This document shows, piece after piece, positions 53,917 through 63,642 of a stretch of 64,000 bases of DNA (position 1 is the first letter of the stretch; each line of letters begins with the position of its first letter). This DNA is from Maribellus sp. CM-23 (GTDB lineage: Bacteria; Bacteroidota; Bacteroidia; Bacteroidales; Prolixibacteraceae), in contig NZ_JADWYJ010000002.1 in assembly GCF_021354595.1 (NCBI RefSeq), positions 310,001 through 374,000 on the forward strand. The letters are read 5' to 3'. Both the position numbers and the translations under genes were made by a program. The notes beneath the pieces were generated by a model, which ran no database searches, had not been told where the DNA came from, and worked only from the letters and a program-made list of their open reading frames with translations.

Positions 53917-54376
53917 TCTCCGGGATTGATTTAAGATTGAAAACAGGTTGTTGCTGATTGAGTCAATCTTATCATATCTTTTTATAGCTCGCATTTAATT
54001 CCAGGTCAATGTTTTTTCGTCCGGAATCACGAACCATTACAAAACAACTTTCTTCGCCGGACGAAAAAGTGGACTTGTTATTTACCCGGCGCTTTGCACC
54101 GGGTTATTGATATCCGACACTTTCAGTGTCTAACAACTGATCTAATCATCACCTTGGAAGGGAGGAACAATAATAACTGCGGGTAAGCGATCCTGAGCAC
54201 TCAGAATCAGGGTGAATCTGAATAAAGTAACGGTATCTTGCTGTTAATCTCTGAGAACCTTTCAGAAAACAGCCAACGACTGAACTTTGAAACCCTTAAA
54301 ACCATTTGTATAACTTCCACATTCTGAATATTAATTAATATATTTGATAGCATTCTAAACCATTTAACCTGATACA
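53917..54376. other. Intergenic region with three successive hairpins
   Basis: No gene. TTTTTCGTCCGG (54013-54024) pairs perfectly with CCGGACGAAAAA (54057-54068). ACCCGG/CCGGGT (54084-54089 and 54099-54104) and GACACTTTCAGTGTC (54116-54130) follow. This may be a REP-like or structured-RNA element. Confidence 0.5.
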
Positions 54377-55744
54377 ATGAATTCACTTACAAGAAGAAAT
54401 TTCATTCGGTCGACTTCTGCTGTGGTTGCCGGAACAGCCATCATCCCCCACCTCCTGAGTTGCTCTCCTTCCAAAAAATTAAACATTGCCATTGTAGGCG
54501 TTGGCGGCCGCGGAGAAGCCCAGTGGAGCTCCTGCCTCGATGAAAACGGGCAAGCCATACACAATGTGGTTGCCATGTGCGATGTAGATGACCAGCGAGC
54601 AGCAAAAGGTTTTAACACCTTTCCGAATGCGCGTAAGTTCAAAGACTTCCGGAAAATGCTGGATGAAATGAGCAACGAGATCGATGCGGTGATGATCTCC
54701 ACACCCGACCATACGCATTTCCCGGCAGCCGTAGCGGCCATGCAACTGGGGAAGCACGTGTATGTTGAAAAACCGCTTGCGCACAACGTGTGGCAGCTGA
54801 GAACCTTGAAAAAGGCAGCTCATTATTACAACGTAATCACCCAAATGGGGAATCAGGGACATGCCACCGACGGAATCCGACGCGTAAAAGAATGGGTGGA
54901 TGCCGGCGTTCTGGGACAGGTAAAAGAAGTAATTGCCTGGTTTGACGGCCCTGAATTTGGCCCCGACAAATATTTTAACAAAGCTGATAATTATCCGCCA
55001 CAGGCACAGGCTATCCCTGAATCTCTTGATTGGGATTTGTGGCTTGGCCCGGCTGCCAAAAGACCTTACAACAGTGTTTATGCTCCGAAAACCTGGCGCG
55101 GCTTTTACGATTTCGGGAATGGCGAACTGGGCGACTGGGCCTGTCATACGCTCGACGCACCTTTCTGGTCGCTCAACCTGGGAATGCCCCACACCACCGA
55201 AGCACTTTTTCACTCGGGTGCTCCCGAAGGATTTTTACCCGATCAGTCGATCATAAAATTTGAATTCGCGGAGCGTGGCAACCAACCGCCTGTTACCTTA
55301 ATGTGGTACGAAGGGGGGTTAAAACCCGAAAACCGGCCCGAATGGAAAATTCCGGAACTACCCGGATCGGGAATGATTATGGTTGGCGAAAAGCAAAACA
55401 TTATAACCGGCGGACGACCCAACAATGCCCAGCTAATGATGTCGAAAGCTGATTGGGACAACTGGGTGGAGAAAGAAATGCCCGAAGCAAGCATTCCCCG
55501 GATTGAAGGAGGCCCGCAGCAGGAATTCTTCCGGGCACTGACAGGAGAAGGCCCGCTACCGGGCTCGAATTTTGATTATGCCGCCGACTTGACCGAAATG
55601 GCACTACTAGGTGTTTTGGCCCAACGCTTTAACACCCGGGTTGAATACGATGCTCAAAATATGAAAGTCACCAACAACGAGGCCTTAAACAATTATATAA
55701 AGGAACCGGTTCGTGACGGCTGGCAATACGGGGAAGACTTATAG
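54377..55744 (+). CDS. Exported Gfo/Idh/MocA-family oxidoreductase
   Basis: 455 aa. N-terminal Tat-type motif TRRNFIRS and lipobox LLSC (Cys29). Rossmann fold IAIVGVGGRGEAQWSSCLDE and the EKP motif YVEKPLAHN, followed by the Gfo/Idh/MocA C-terminal domain. A Tat signal fits an exported NAD(P)-dependent enzyme as in other Bacteroidota dehydrogenases of sugars or inositol. Substrate unknown. Confidence 0.9.
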   Translation: MNSLTRRNFIRSTSAVVAGTAIIPHLLSCSPSKKLNIAIVGVGGRGEAQWSSCLDENGQAIHNVVAMCDVDDQRAAKGFNTFPNARKFKDFRKMLDEMSNEIDAVMISTPDHTHFPAAVAAMQLGKHVYVEKPLAHNVWQLRTLKKAAHYYNVITQMGNQGHATDGIRRVKEWVDAGVLGQVKEVIAWFDGPEFGPDKYFNKADNYPPQAQAIPESLDWDLWLGPAAKRPYNSVYAPKTWRGFYDFGNGELGDWACHTLDAPFWSLNLGMPHTTEALFHSGAPEGFLPDQSIIKFEFAERGNQPPVTLMWYEGGLKPENRPEWKIPELPGSGMIMVGEKQNIITGGRPNNAQLMMSKADWDNWVEKEMPEASIPRIEGGPQQEFFRALTGEGPLPGSNFDYAADLTEMALLGVLAQRFNTRVEYDAQNMKVTNNEALNNYIKEPVRDGWQYGEDL

Positions 55745-55772
55745 CTTCCCTGTTTGTAAAGAAACTCCAACA

Positions 55773-55804
55773 AGGGTGTTCCAAAGTTGCTTTCGGGACA
55801 CCCT
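55773..55804. terminator. Hairpin between convergent genes
   Basis: AGGGTGTTCC (55773-55782) and GGGACACCCT (55795-55804) pair; no T run, so it may act from either strand only weakly. Confidence 0.45.
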
Positions 55805-55805
55805 G

Positions 55806-57434
55806 CTACAATTCCCGCGCTTTTGAAATAGCCAGGTCAAAACTCGGAAGAATCATTCCTTCGCCCAGCAATCCGGTTACTTCATGTTTTTCCAGCTCTT
55901 TTAACACCTCGGGACGAACACCCGAAAGGATAACCCTTGTGTGCCCGTGTTTTAGTTCCGATACCACCGCCTTGAGGTTATGAATACCCGTTGCGTCGAT
56001 AAAAGGAACGTGGCGCATACGGATGATCAGCACCCGCGATCTCGATCCGATCGATTTCAGAATGGAACAATATTGTTTGGCCGATGCAAAAAAGAAAGGC
56101 CCGCTAATTTCGTAAATCGCCACACCTTCGGGCAACGACGCATAGTTTTCCAGCACATCGCTGTCCACTTCCATGGTGGCATTTTTACCCGAGTCGGCCA
56201 TGCGTTTCATAAACAACAGCGAAGAAAGTACCACTCCGATCTGAATTGCATACGTAAGATCGACCAAAACCGTCAGGAAGAAAGTAACCAACAACACCAG
56301 GATATCAAAACCCGATCCTTTCAGAATGGACACAAACGAACGCCATTCGCTCATGTTATAGGCTACCACAATCAGAATACCTGCCAGACACGACATCGGG
56401 ATCAGCTTTGCCCACTTCCCGACAAACAACATAATCAGCAATAAAGTAATCGCATGTATCAATCCGGCGATGGGTGTACGCCCTCCGTTTTTTACGTTGG
56501 TGGCCGTACGTGCAATGGCTCCGGTGGCCGGAATTCCGCCAAACAAAGGAGTTACCACATTGGCTACCCCTTGTGCAATCAGTTCCGTGTTGGAACGGTG
56601 GTTACCTCCGATCATCCCGTCGGCTACAACGGCCGATAGCAGCGACTCGATACCGCCCAGCAAAGCAATGGTAAGTGCGGGAGCCAGGTAGGCGCCCAAC
56701 TCGCTCCATTCTATCGACGGAACAGCCAGTTCTATTTTATTGGGAATCTCTCCAAAAACTGTTTCAATGGTGGTTACCGGCACATCCAGCAGTTGAACCA
56801 GGGCGGTTATCACCAAAATAGCCACAAACGAACCCGGAATTTTGCTGGTTACTTTTTTGAAAAACACAGTGATCAGTATTGTAACAATCGTAATACCAAC
56901 CGCCCAGTAATTCATACTTCCCAGCCCCGAAAAATAGGCTCCCCACTTGGGAATAAAGGCCGATGGAAGTTCTTCGATCGTTAGGCCCAGCGCATCTTTT
57001 ATCTGGGTTGAGAAAATAACCAGTGCAATACCACTGGTAAAGCCAACGATCAACGGATGCGGGATAAACTTCAGCAAAGATCCCAGCCTCAGAAGGCCAA
57101 ACAAAATCAAGATAACACCGGCCATCATGGTGGAAATAAGCAAACCATTAAAACCGTAGGTTTGCAGAATTCCGAGTACAATAACAATAAAAGCACCGGT
57201 AGGTCCGCCAATCTGTACGCGGCTTCCTCCAAGTACCGAAATGATAAACCCTGCCACTACTGCCGTGATCAATCCTTTTTCGGGAGAAACACCCGAAGCC
57301 ACTGCAAAAGCGATGGCCAGCGGCAAAGCCACAATACCTACGATGATTCCGGCAAAAAGGTCTTTGGTAAACTGTTGTTTGGTGTATCCCTGTTTTAATA
57401 CACTTAAGAATTTGGGTTGAAATAAATGTGCCAT
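55806..57434 (-). CDS. SulP-family anion transporter with STAS domain
   Basis: 542 aa. SulP transmembrane core (~20-400; LFAGIIVGIVALPLAIAFAV, IGGPTGAFIVIVLGIL) and a C-terminal STAS domain (~440-540; GVAIYEISGPFFFASAKQYC, VPFIDATGIHNLKAV). SulP members move sulphate, bicarbonate or other anions; no neighbouring carbonic anhydrase to indicate bicarbonate. Convergent with the Gfo gene. Confidence 0.95.
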   Translation of the reverse strand: MAHLFQPKFLSVLKQGYTKQQFTKDLFAGIIVGIVALPLAIAFAVASGVSPEKGLITAVVAGFIISVLGGSRVQIGGPTGAFIVIVLGILQTYGFNGLLISTMMAGVILILFGLLRLGSLLKFIPHPLIVGFTSGIALVIFSTQIKDALGLTIEELPSAFIPKWGAYFSGLGSMNYWAVGITIVTILITVFFKKVTSKIPGSFVAILVITALVQLLDVPVTTIETVFGEIPNKIELAVPSIEWSELGAYLAPALTIALLGGIESLLSAVVADGMIGGNHRSNTELIAQGVANVVTPLFGGIPATGAIARTATNVKNGGRTPIAGLIHAITLLLIMLFVGKWAKLIPMSCLAGILIVVAYNMSEWRSFVSILKGSGFDILVLLVTFFLTVLVDLTYAIQIGVVLSSLLFMKRMADSGKNATMEVDSDVLENYASLPEGVAIYEISGPFFFASAKQYCSILKSIGSRSRVLIIRMRHVPFIDATGIHNLKAVVSELKHGHTRVILSGVRPEVLKELEKHEVTGLLGEGMILPSFDLAISKAREL

Positions 57435-57635
57435 GAACGACCAGATCTAAAAATTAAGCCGCAAATGTATAGACAATCGGACGTCGTTGTCTGAAAGTCC
57501 GTCAATATTTTTATTCCGGCAGCGTTTGTTAATTAATCTGCACCAATGTCATTTATTAACGACGCTCTTTTTTATACCATTCAACTTTGCCGGCTACCGG
57601 CTGTTATACTCCTTTAAATTATCACCCTTTTGAAA

Positions 57636-58157
57636 ATGAACACAAAAACAAAAGCGGCCCCTACCGCTTACGATGAAATGATGCTCGGCCGGATCATTGA
57701 TTTTCTGAATGGAATAGGCATAAAAGTAAAGGAAACCGGTTTGAAGGATGATTGTTTTCTACCGGGGCTGTTTCCCAAAGAAAGCGGGATACTTCTCGAC
57801 AGAACCCGGCTGAAATATCCGGGCGACCTGCTGCACGAAGCCGGACATGTGGCGGTTACCGAAGCTCATTTACGCCCCCTGATCGGCACTTCGGAAATGC
57901 CGGAGCAATGGCCCAAACCAGGCGACGAACCGGGAGCCATTCTTTGGTCGTATGCAGCACTGCTTCATTTGGAAATACCTCCCCGGGTTGTATTTCATCC
58001 CGATGGGTACAAAGGCGATGCCGACTGGCTGATCGAACAATTTGAAAACAAAAACTACATTGGCCTACCGCTTTTAACCTGGATGGGCTTTTGCAAAAAT
58101 GATGAGAATAAACCAGGCGCTACCACCTTCCCCCGACTGGAAAAATGGCTTCGCTAA
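57636..58157 (+). CDS. Protein with HEAGH zincin-like motif, unknown
   Basis: 173 aa from ATG at 57636. YPGDLLHEAGHVAVTEAHLR has the HExxH motif at 67-71, as in zincins; no third His ligand is obvious, but DEPGAILWSYAALLHLEIP could supply acidic residues. No export signal. Possible cytosolic metallopeptidase or a structural relic. 33 bp ahead of the methyltransferase gene, probably co-transcribed. Confidence 0.5.
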   Translation: MNTKTKAAPTAYDEMMLGRIIDFLNGIGIKVKETGLKDDCFLPGLFPKESGILLDRTRLKYPGDLLHEAGHVAVTEAHLRPLIGTSEMPEQWPKPGDEPGAILWSYAALLHLEIPPRVVFHPDGYKGDADWLIEQFENKNYIGLPLLTWMGFCKNDENKPGATTFPRLEKWLR

Positions 58158-58190
58158 CATAGTATAAAACATCCCTAACTTTCATTGAAA

Positions 58191-59474
58191 ATGATCCGAA
58201 ATAACGAATTAAACTTCCTGAGTTTTAACGAATCCTCTTCCCCCGTTGAGTTATCCGCATCCATCCGTTTTCTGGTTCAAACCATTCGTTTTCTGAAACC
58301 GGGGAAGATGGCTTACAAACTCGATTTCTACGAACGCTTTCTGAATTATTTACGCGTAATCGGTTTGGCTTCGCTTTCTCAAAATCAGTCTGTTTTGGAT
58401 GACTTAAATTCTGAAGATGAATCTACCAACCATTCTTTTGCCCGCTTTCTTATCCATCTGGGCCTTGTTGAAAAACAGGACAGCCAATGGAAAGTAAAGG
58501 CTGAATACAGCAGCCTGGCTAAAGATCAGCTCCTTGTTTTGCTGAAAAAAAGTGAAAAGCCCGCGAGCACAAAAGTATCAGAAGCGGAGCGGCAGCTGGT
58601 GGATGATTTTCTGCACATTCGCGACCTGGTAAAAAAATACCGCCAGCCTGAAACCCCATTTAAGCACATCCGAAAACACCGCAAAACCTGGGAAAGGCTG
58701 GTGCAGTCGAATCAACTGGATTACGAAATACGGCTAAGCGAGACTTTGTTTCATCTCTGGAAGTTTCAGGCAGGCAACAAAATCCGCAGTCCATTCGACG
58801 AAGCTTATTATACCGAATCAGGACGCAGCGCCTTTCACAATTTTACCCGCCACCTGTTTCAAAAATACATCAGCCAACTTGCGGCAAACCTGCAACACCC
58901 CAAGGTATTCGACCTGGGCTGCGGCTATGGCAATTACGTAGAACTGGTTCGCGAAACCTTTCCCGGTTCGCAGCTTACCGGCGTTGAAATCAACCCGGAA
59001 GTTTACCACGCAACCCGTGAAAAATTCTCAACCGACGCAAACGTGGAGATCATCAACACCGACTTTTTTGAACTGAATACCCTTAAACGTTACAATTTTG
59101 TGCTGATGAACTATGTGCTGTTCTATTTCAGCCAGGAAGATCAGAAAGCGGTTCTGAAAAAAGCGGCATCGTTGCTTAAAAAGGGAGGTTCCATCCTGCT
59201 CTGCCAGTATTTCTCGGGAATCGAGTCCTTAAAAGAACAACTGGCTGAAAAACAAAAGGAACTTACGCTTTTCAAAAAGATCGTGATGTATTACAGCGAC
59301 AAAATTCTGTATGCCAACACCCTTTGGAACGACAGCGTGGATACCTTTGCTTCAGCCGTAAAATGGGATCATTTTCTGCAAAATCTGCGCGAGTCGGGCT
59401 TGTACATCGAAAGTGCCACCAATGCTGATCCTTACTATTATTCGCTGTTTGTGGAAATCAAAGTGAAACCCTAA
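58191..59474 (+). CDS. Class I SAM-dependent methyltransferase, two-domain
   Basis: 427 aa from ATG at 58191. The N-terminal ~200 residues are helical and unrecognised (a dimerisation or winged-helix-like domain is likely). The C-terminal half has the class I core: VFDLGCGYGNYVELVRETFP (motif I), GVEINPEVYHATREKF and LMNYVLFYFSQED. The layout resembles O-methyltransferases. Substrate unknown. Confidence 0.8.
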   Translation: MIRNNELNFLSFNESSSPVELSASIRFLVQTIRFLKPGKMAYKLDFYERFLNYLRVIGLASLSQNQSVLDDLNSEDESTNHSFARFLIHLGLVEKQDSQWKVKAEYSSLAKDQLLVLLKKSEKPASTKVSEAERQLVDDFLHIRDLVKKYRQPETPFKHIRKHRKTWERLVQSNQLDYEIRLSETLFHLWKFQAGNKIRSPFDEAYYTESGRSAFHNFTRHLFQKYISQLAANLQHPKVFDLGCGYGNYVELVRETFPGSQLTGVEINPEVYHATREKFSTDANVEIINTDFFELNTLKRYNFVLMNYVLFYFSQEDQKAVLKKAASLLKKGGSILLCQYFSGIESLKEQLAEKQKELTLFKKIVMYYSDKILYANTLWNDSVDTFASAVKWDHFLQNLRESGLYIESATNADPYYYSLFVEIKVKP

Positions 59475-59483
59475 AGGCTGCGG

Positions 59484-60434
59484 CTACCAGGCAAACTTTT
59501 CGTTTTGCAGGGCTTCTTTGGCCGCACGGTATTCACGGATCAGTTTTTCCATGATTACATGCACCGGAAGTATCTCTGTCAACTGTGCCGACACCTGCCC
59601 TATTTCGAGTTCGCCTTCATCCAGATCGCCCTCAAACATGCCTTTCTTGGCACGTCCGCGCCCCAGTAATTCCTTTAAGTCGTCGGTTGATGTTCCCGCT
59701 TTTTCGGCTTCATCCACCTGCATAAAAAAGCTGTTTTTGACCAAGCGCACAGGAGCCAGTTTTTTAAGTGCGAGCTTTGTTCCACCCTCCGACAGGGCGA
59801 TCACCAGCTTCTTAAAATCGGGATGTGCCGACGACTCTTCCGCCACGGCAAAGGCCGATCCTATCTGTACACCATCGGCCCCCAACACCATGGTGGCCAG
59901 CATGGCTTCGCCCGAGCCAATACCTCCGGCAGCCATCAGGGGCAAACCGGTCACTTTCCGTACCGACGGAATCAACGACAAGGTGGTGGTTTCTTCCCGT
60001 CCGTTGTGTCCCCCGGCTTCAAACCCTTCGGCAACAATGGCATCCACACCGGCTTCCTCGCATTTCTGCGCAAAATAGGAGCTCGAAACCACATGCACCA
60101 CTTTAATACCCCGCTCCTTTAACCAGCCTGTCCATTTTTTGGGACTACCGGCCGAAGTAAACACCACCGGAACCTTGTGCCGGGCAATAATCTCCATGAC
60201 TTTTTCCTGCTCGGGGTACATCAGCGGAACATTCACGCCATACGGTTTGTCGGTGGCCTGCTTCATTTTCACAATGTGCTCTTCCAGCGTTTCCGGATGC
60301 ATTGAGCCGGCACCCAGCAATCCCAATCCGCCACTGTTACTGACTGCTGAAGCCAGTTTCCAGCCCGAACACCAAACCATTCCGCCCTGTATTACGGGAT
60401 ACTGAATACCAAATAAATCACAGATTCTGTTCAT
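59484..60434 (-). CDS. Nitronate monooxygenase-family FMN enzyme
   Basis: 316 aa from ATG at 60434 (MNRICDLFGIQYPVIQ). IQGGMVWCSGWKLASAVSNS, EGFEAGGHNGREE, MAAGGIGSGEAMLATMVLGA and QIGSAFAVAEESSAHP are the motifs of the FMN-binding barrel. FabK-type enoyl reductases share this fold, so either identity is possible. Transcribed toward a methyltransferase, convergent with it. Confidence 0.88.
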   Translation of the reverse strand: MNRICDLFGIQYPVIQGGMVWCSGWKLASAVSNSGGLGLLGAGSMHPETLEEHIVKMKQATDKPYGVNVPLMYPEQEKVMEIIARHKVPVVFTSAGSPKKWTGWLKERGIKVVHVVSSSYFAQKCEEAGVDAIVAEGFEAGGHNGREETTTLSLIPSVRKVTGLPLMAAGGIGSGEAMLATMVLGADGVQIGSAFAVAEESSAHPDFKKLVIALSEGGTKLALKKLAPVRLVKNSFFMQVDEAEKAGTSTDDLKELLGRGRAKKGMFEGDLDEGELEIGQVSAQLTEILPVHVIMEKLIREYRAAKEALQNEKFAW

Positions 60435-60464
60435 CGTTCCAAAAGATTTATGCGAAGGAAACAA

Positions 60465-60866
60465 TTATCCCGCACATTTGGGCTTTCGTTGATCCCGAAA
60501 AGCGGATTCTTCAATTTTCAGAAACATTAAAACTCCCTCTACAAAATTCAACAGTCGAGAAATAGTTCGCACCACTTCTGCACAACACAACCATTAATGC
60601 ACTTAGCGGATTTTAACCGCTTAGCGCTTGCTCCGCGATGGTAGCCATTGAGAATATTGATTATTTAGGTTTAAAGGGACACGCGCTAATAATTCGGAAA
60701 CACGTTTCCTGTTGCTAAAGTAGGGTTAGAAGGATCGGTGAATTTTATTTGCCGGATGTTCTTTACGAGGTTAAAAACCTCTTATCCCTGTTGCCATTCC
60801 ACGGAACCAGGCCCCGGACAGCGGCTTATTCGCTTCAACAGTGAACTTCTCCGTCAAGTTGTCTAC
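60465..60866. other. Intergenic region
   Basis: About 400 bp without a recognisable gene or RNA. A short inverted repeat (GCGGATTTTAACCGC near 60608) is present. Only the start of the 42-bp repeat array lies at its right end. Confidence 0.35.
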
Positions 60867-61118
60867 TCTTTAGAAAACTACGTAATTTGATAAAATATCA
60901 TGGTCGTATCTTTAGAAAACTACGTAGTTTGATAAAATATCTCAGTCAAGTCTTTAGGAATCTACGTAGTTTCATAAAATATCTCAGTCAAATCTTTAGG
61001 AAACTACGCAGTTTGATAAAAATTTGCGCTTATATCTTTAGGAAACTACGTAATCTGATAAAATATCGTCACCTTTTCTTTAGGAAATTACGCAGTTCCA
61101 TAAAGTAAATTGCGTTTG
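60867..61118 (+). repeat. Six-unit, 42-bp tandem repeat with palindromic core
   Basis: Units start at 60867, 60909, 60951, 60993, 61035 and 61077, exactly 42 bp apart. Each begins TCTTTAGRAAACTACGTAGT and ends in about 10 variable bases. The core AACTACGTAGTT is palindromic (AAACTACGTAGTTT in unit 2). The period equals four helical turns. It reads as a 73-codon open frame (14-aa repeats), most likely an artefact of the period. Confidence 0.85.
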
Positions 61119-61227
61119 TAATATGCCTTTTGCCTGCCGGCATCCTTTATTATTGATTTTAGCACAAGCGTCAACGTATGAGCGGGTGGATGGACTTTAC
61201 AAAATCAGCATAGAACAAGTGCGGCCA

Positions 61228-62022
61228 TTAAACCGGCACTTCTTCCTGGAATCTTTGTTCCAGTATTTGAATAAGTGCTTCTTTGGAAATACGGCGTTTG
61301 ATCTCGCCTTTTTCGGCTACGGAAATGGAACCACGTTCTTCGGAAACAACAATCGACAAAGCATCGGAGTTTTCCGACATTCCCACTGCAGCCCGGTGTC
61401 GCAGCCCCAGCGCTTTATCGAGCGATTTAGATGTTAGCGGAAGAATACACCCGGCGGCCACAATCTGGTTCCCTTTGATGATGATCGCCCCGTCGTGAAG
61501 CGGAGAATTTTTAAAAAACAGGGTACGAATCAGCGAAGAAGAAACCGCAGCATTGATCTGCTCTCCCGTATTGATCTGCTCGTTGAGTTCCGAGTTTCCG
61601 GCAATAATGATCAGGGCGCCGGTTTTGGTTTTCGACATCGACTCACAGGCATCTACCAGGCTGGCAATCTGCTGGTGATTGATCACCTTTTCCTTCCCGG
61701 CACCAAAAAGTTTGTCAAACGACAAAAGCCGGTTCAGGTTGTACCTGCTCCCGATAAGCACCAGGAATTTCCGGATCTCGGGGTGAAATACAATAATCAG
61801 CGCGAGCACCCCTACCCCGATGAACTGCCCCATGATCGACCCGAGCAATTCCATATTTAGTGCCTTTACCACCAGCCATAACAGGTAAAGCGAAAACAGT
61901 CCGACAGCAATATTAAAAGCCACCGTTCCTTTTATAAGACGATACAACTGGTAAATCAAAATAGCCACCAGGATTATATCAAGGATATCGAGAAACCGTA
62001 TGGTAATAAAAGCAGAGATCAC
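61228..62022 (-). CDS. cdaA: Diadenylate cyclase
   Basis: 264 aa. Three N-terminal helices (FLDILDIILVAILIYQLYRL, GTVAFNIAVGLFSLYLLWLV, GVGVLALIIVFHP) and a DisA_N catalytic domain with DGAIIIKGNQIVAAGCILPL and GLRHRAAVGMS (RHR). It makes c-di-AMP from two ATP, a signal in osmotic and wall control. It overlaps folP by 4 bp and is followed by no CdaR gene, as in many Bacteroidota. Confidence 0.96.
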   Translation of the reverse strand: MISAFITIRFLDILDIILVAILIYQLYRLIKGTVAFNIAVGLFSLYLLWLVVKALNMELLGSIMGQFIGVGVLALIIVFHPEIRKFLVLIGSRYNLNRLLSFDKLFGAGKEKVINHQQIASLVDACESMSKTKTGALIIIAGNSELNEQINTGEQINAAVSSSLIRTLFFKNSPLHDGAIIIKGNQIVAAGCILPLTSKSLDKALGLRHRAAVGMSENSDALSIVVSEERGSISVAEKGEIKRRISKEALIQILEQRFQEEVPV

Positions 62023-62897
62023 TTAATAGATGCTTTAATTTCACAAAAGATTTTTACGGCTTCCACCGCTTCTTTAACGTCGTGAACACGAAGGATATCG
62101 GCACCTCCCAGCAAAGCCAGTGTGTTAGCTACGCTGGTGCCATTCAACGCTTCTTCAGGTGTAATGTCCAGCGCCTTCCAAATCATCGACTTACGGCTTA
62201 AACCAACCATTACCGGCAGTTGAAATACTTTGAAAGCATCGAGCCGGTTCAGCAATTCGTAATTATGGTCCAGGTTTTTCCCAAACCCAAAGCCGGGGTC
62301 AATAATTACATCTTTTACGCCCAACTTGGTAAGTTTCTTATACTTTTCAGCAAAATAGGACGAAATATCCTTGATAATGTCGGTATATTCCGGGCTGTCC
62401 TGCATGTCTTTCGGAGTTCCCTGTATGTGCGACAAAATATACGGAACCTGCAGCTGTGCCACTGTTTCAAACATTTTAGAGTCGAGCATTCCTCCCGAAA
62501 TATCATTCACGATGATCGGCCCTATCTCGTCAACCACGCGAACAGCCACCCACGAGCGAAAGGTATCGATCGAGATCGGAATATCGGGGAAGTTCTTCCG
62601 AATGGCCTGAACGGCCGGGAGCAAGCGCCCCAGCTCAAGCTTGGTTGAAACATTTTCGGCCCCGGGGCGGGTCGACACGGCTCCCACATCAATAATACCC
62701 ACTCCTTCACTGATCATATTTTCCACTGCATTCAGCATGGTGGTCTCGTCTTCCATTTTGCCCCCGTCGTAAAACGAATCAGGTGTGATATTCACGATTC
62801 CCATCACAACCGGAATGGAGAGATCAACCTGACTTTCTCCCAACTGAATCGAACTATTACGTTTAAGAAATTTGCCAGCGGACTGTGTAATCAACAT
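62019..62897 (-). CDS. folP: Dihydropteroate synthase
   Basis: 292 aa from ATG at 62897; an in-frame TTG at 62924 is less likely. MGIVNITPDSFYDGGKM, ISEGVGIIDVGAVSTRPGAE, NDISGGMLD and DPGFGFGKNLDHNYELL are the DHPS motifs. It condenses 4-aminobenzoate with the pterin pyrophosphate in folate synthesis and is the sulphonamide target. Translation-coupled to cdaA. Confidence 0.96.
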   Translation of the reverse strand: MLITQSAGKFLKRNSSIQLGESQVDLSIPVVMGIVNITPDSFYDGGKMEDETTMLNAVENMISEGVGIIDVGAVSTRPGAENVSTKLELGRLLPAVQAIRKNFPDIPISIDTFRSWVAVRVVDEIGPIIVNDISGGMLDSKMFETVAQLQVPYILSHIQGTPKDMQDSPEYTDIIKDISSYFAEKYKKLTKLGVKDVIIDPGFGFGKNLDHNYELLNRLDAFKVFQLPVMVGLSRKSMIWKALDITPEEALNGTSVANTLALLGGADILRVHDVKEAVEAVKIFCEIKASIK

Positions 62898-63090
62898 AAC
62901 ATTAGTGCCATTTATGTTTAACAAATCATTAAGGACTTATAACAAGCCGTTAACTACAAAAGTAGAATAAAACAAGTCAAATTTGCCATTTTTTCATACT
63001 TTTATCTCTTAATTTAGCAATGTGGAAACGATTAATTGGTCTATCTTTCCGCCCTGAATTGAAATCCGGAAAAGCAGTAATAAATTGAAC

Positions 63091-63636
63091 ATGGAGAAGA
63101 CAAACCAGCAATACGATCGGGTAATAGAAATATGCCGAAATTTGTTTAACCAGAAAATGACAGACTATGGTACTGCCTGGCGTATTTTGCGGCCTCAATC
63201 CCTGACCGACCAAATTTACATAAAAGCCCAGCGCATTAGAAGCATCGAAGAAAAAGGTGTTTCAAAAGTGGGCGAAGGTATTAAACCTGAATTTATCGGT
63301 ATCATCAATTACTGCATCATGGGTTTGGTGCAACTCGAACTGGGCCCCTCCGACGAGGAACTTCCGGGAGAACAAACACTTGAGCTCTACGACAAACATT
63401 TTCAGCAGGCCAAAAAACTAATGATGGACAAAAACCATGATTACGGCGAGGCCTGGCGAAACATGCGAATCAGCTCTTACACCGACCTGATCCTCATGAA
63501 AATAAAACGCACCAAGCAGATCGAGGACAACCTGGGAAAAACCCTTGTATCGGAAGGAATTGACGCCAACTACATGGACATGATCAATTACGCGGTGTTT
63601 GCGATGATCAAAATTGAATTCGAAAACGAAGACTAA
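63091..63636 (+). CDS. DUF1599-family protein
   Basis: 181 aa from ATG at 63091 (MEKTNQQYDR). Two halves share a motif: MTDYGTAWRILRPQSLTDQI and HDYGEAWRNMRISSYTDLIL, indicating a duplicated fold typical of DUF1599. Such proteins cluster with folP/DoxX-like genes in Bacteroidia. Function unknown. Confidence 0.88.
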   Translation: MEKTNQQYDRVIEICRNLFNQKMTDYGTAWRILRPQSLTDQIYIKAQRIRSIEEKGVSKVGEGIKPEFIGIINYCIMGLVQLELGPSDEELPGEQTLELYDKHFQQAKKLMMDKNHDYGEAWRNMRISSYTDLILMKIKRTKQIEDNLGKTLVSEGIDANYMDMINYAVFAMIKIEFENED

Positions 63637-63642
63637 AAAACT

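Noticed and set aside
60887..61108. 73-codon open frame with 14-residue repeats
   Set aside because: The frame follows from the 42-bp period being divisible by three. There is no start context, and the peptide looks like noise from the repeat.
60867..61118. CRISPR array
   Set aside because: The unit period is 42 bp with only about 10 variable bases, some of them shared between units (CTCAGTCAAG, CTCAGTCAAA). No cas gene is nearby.
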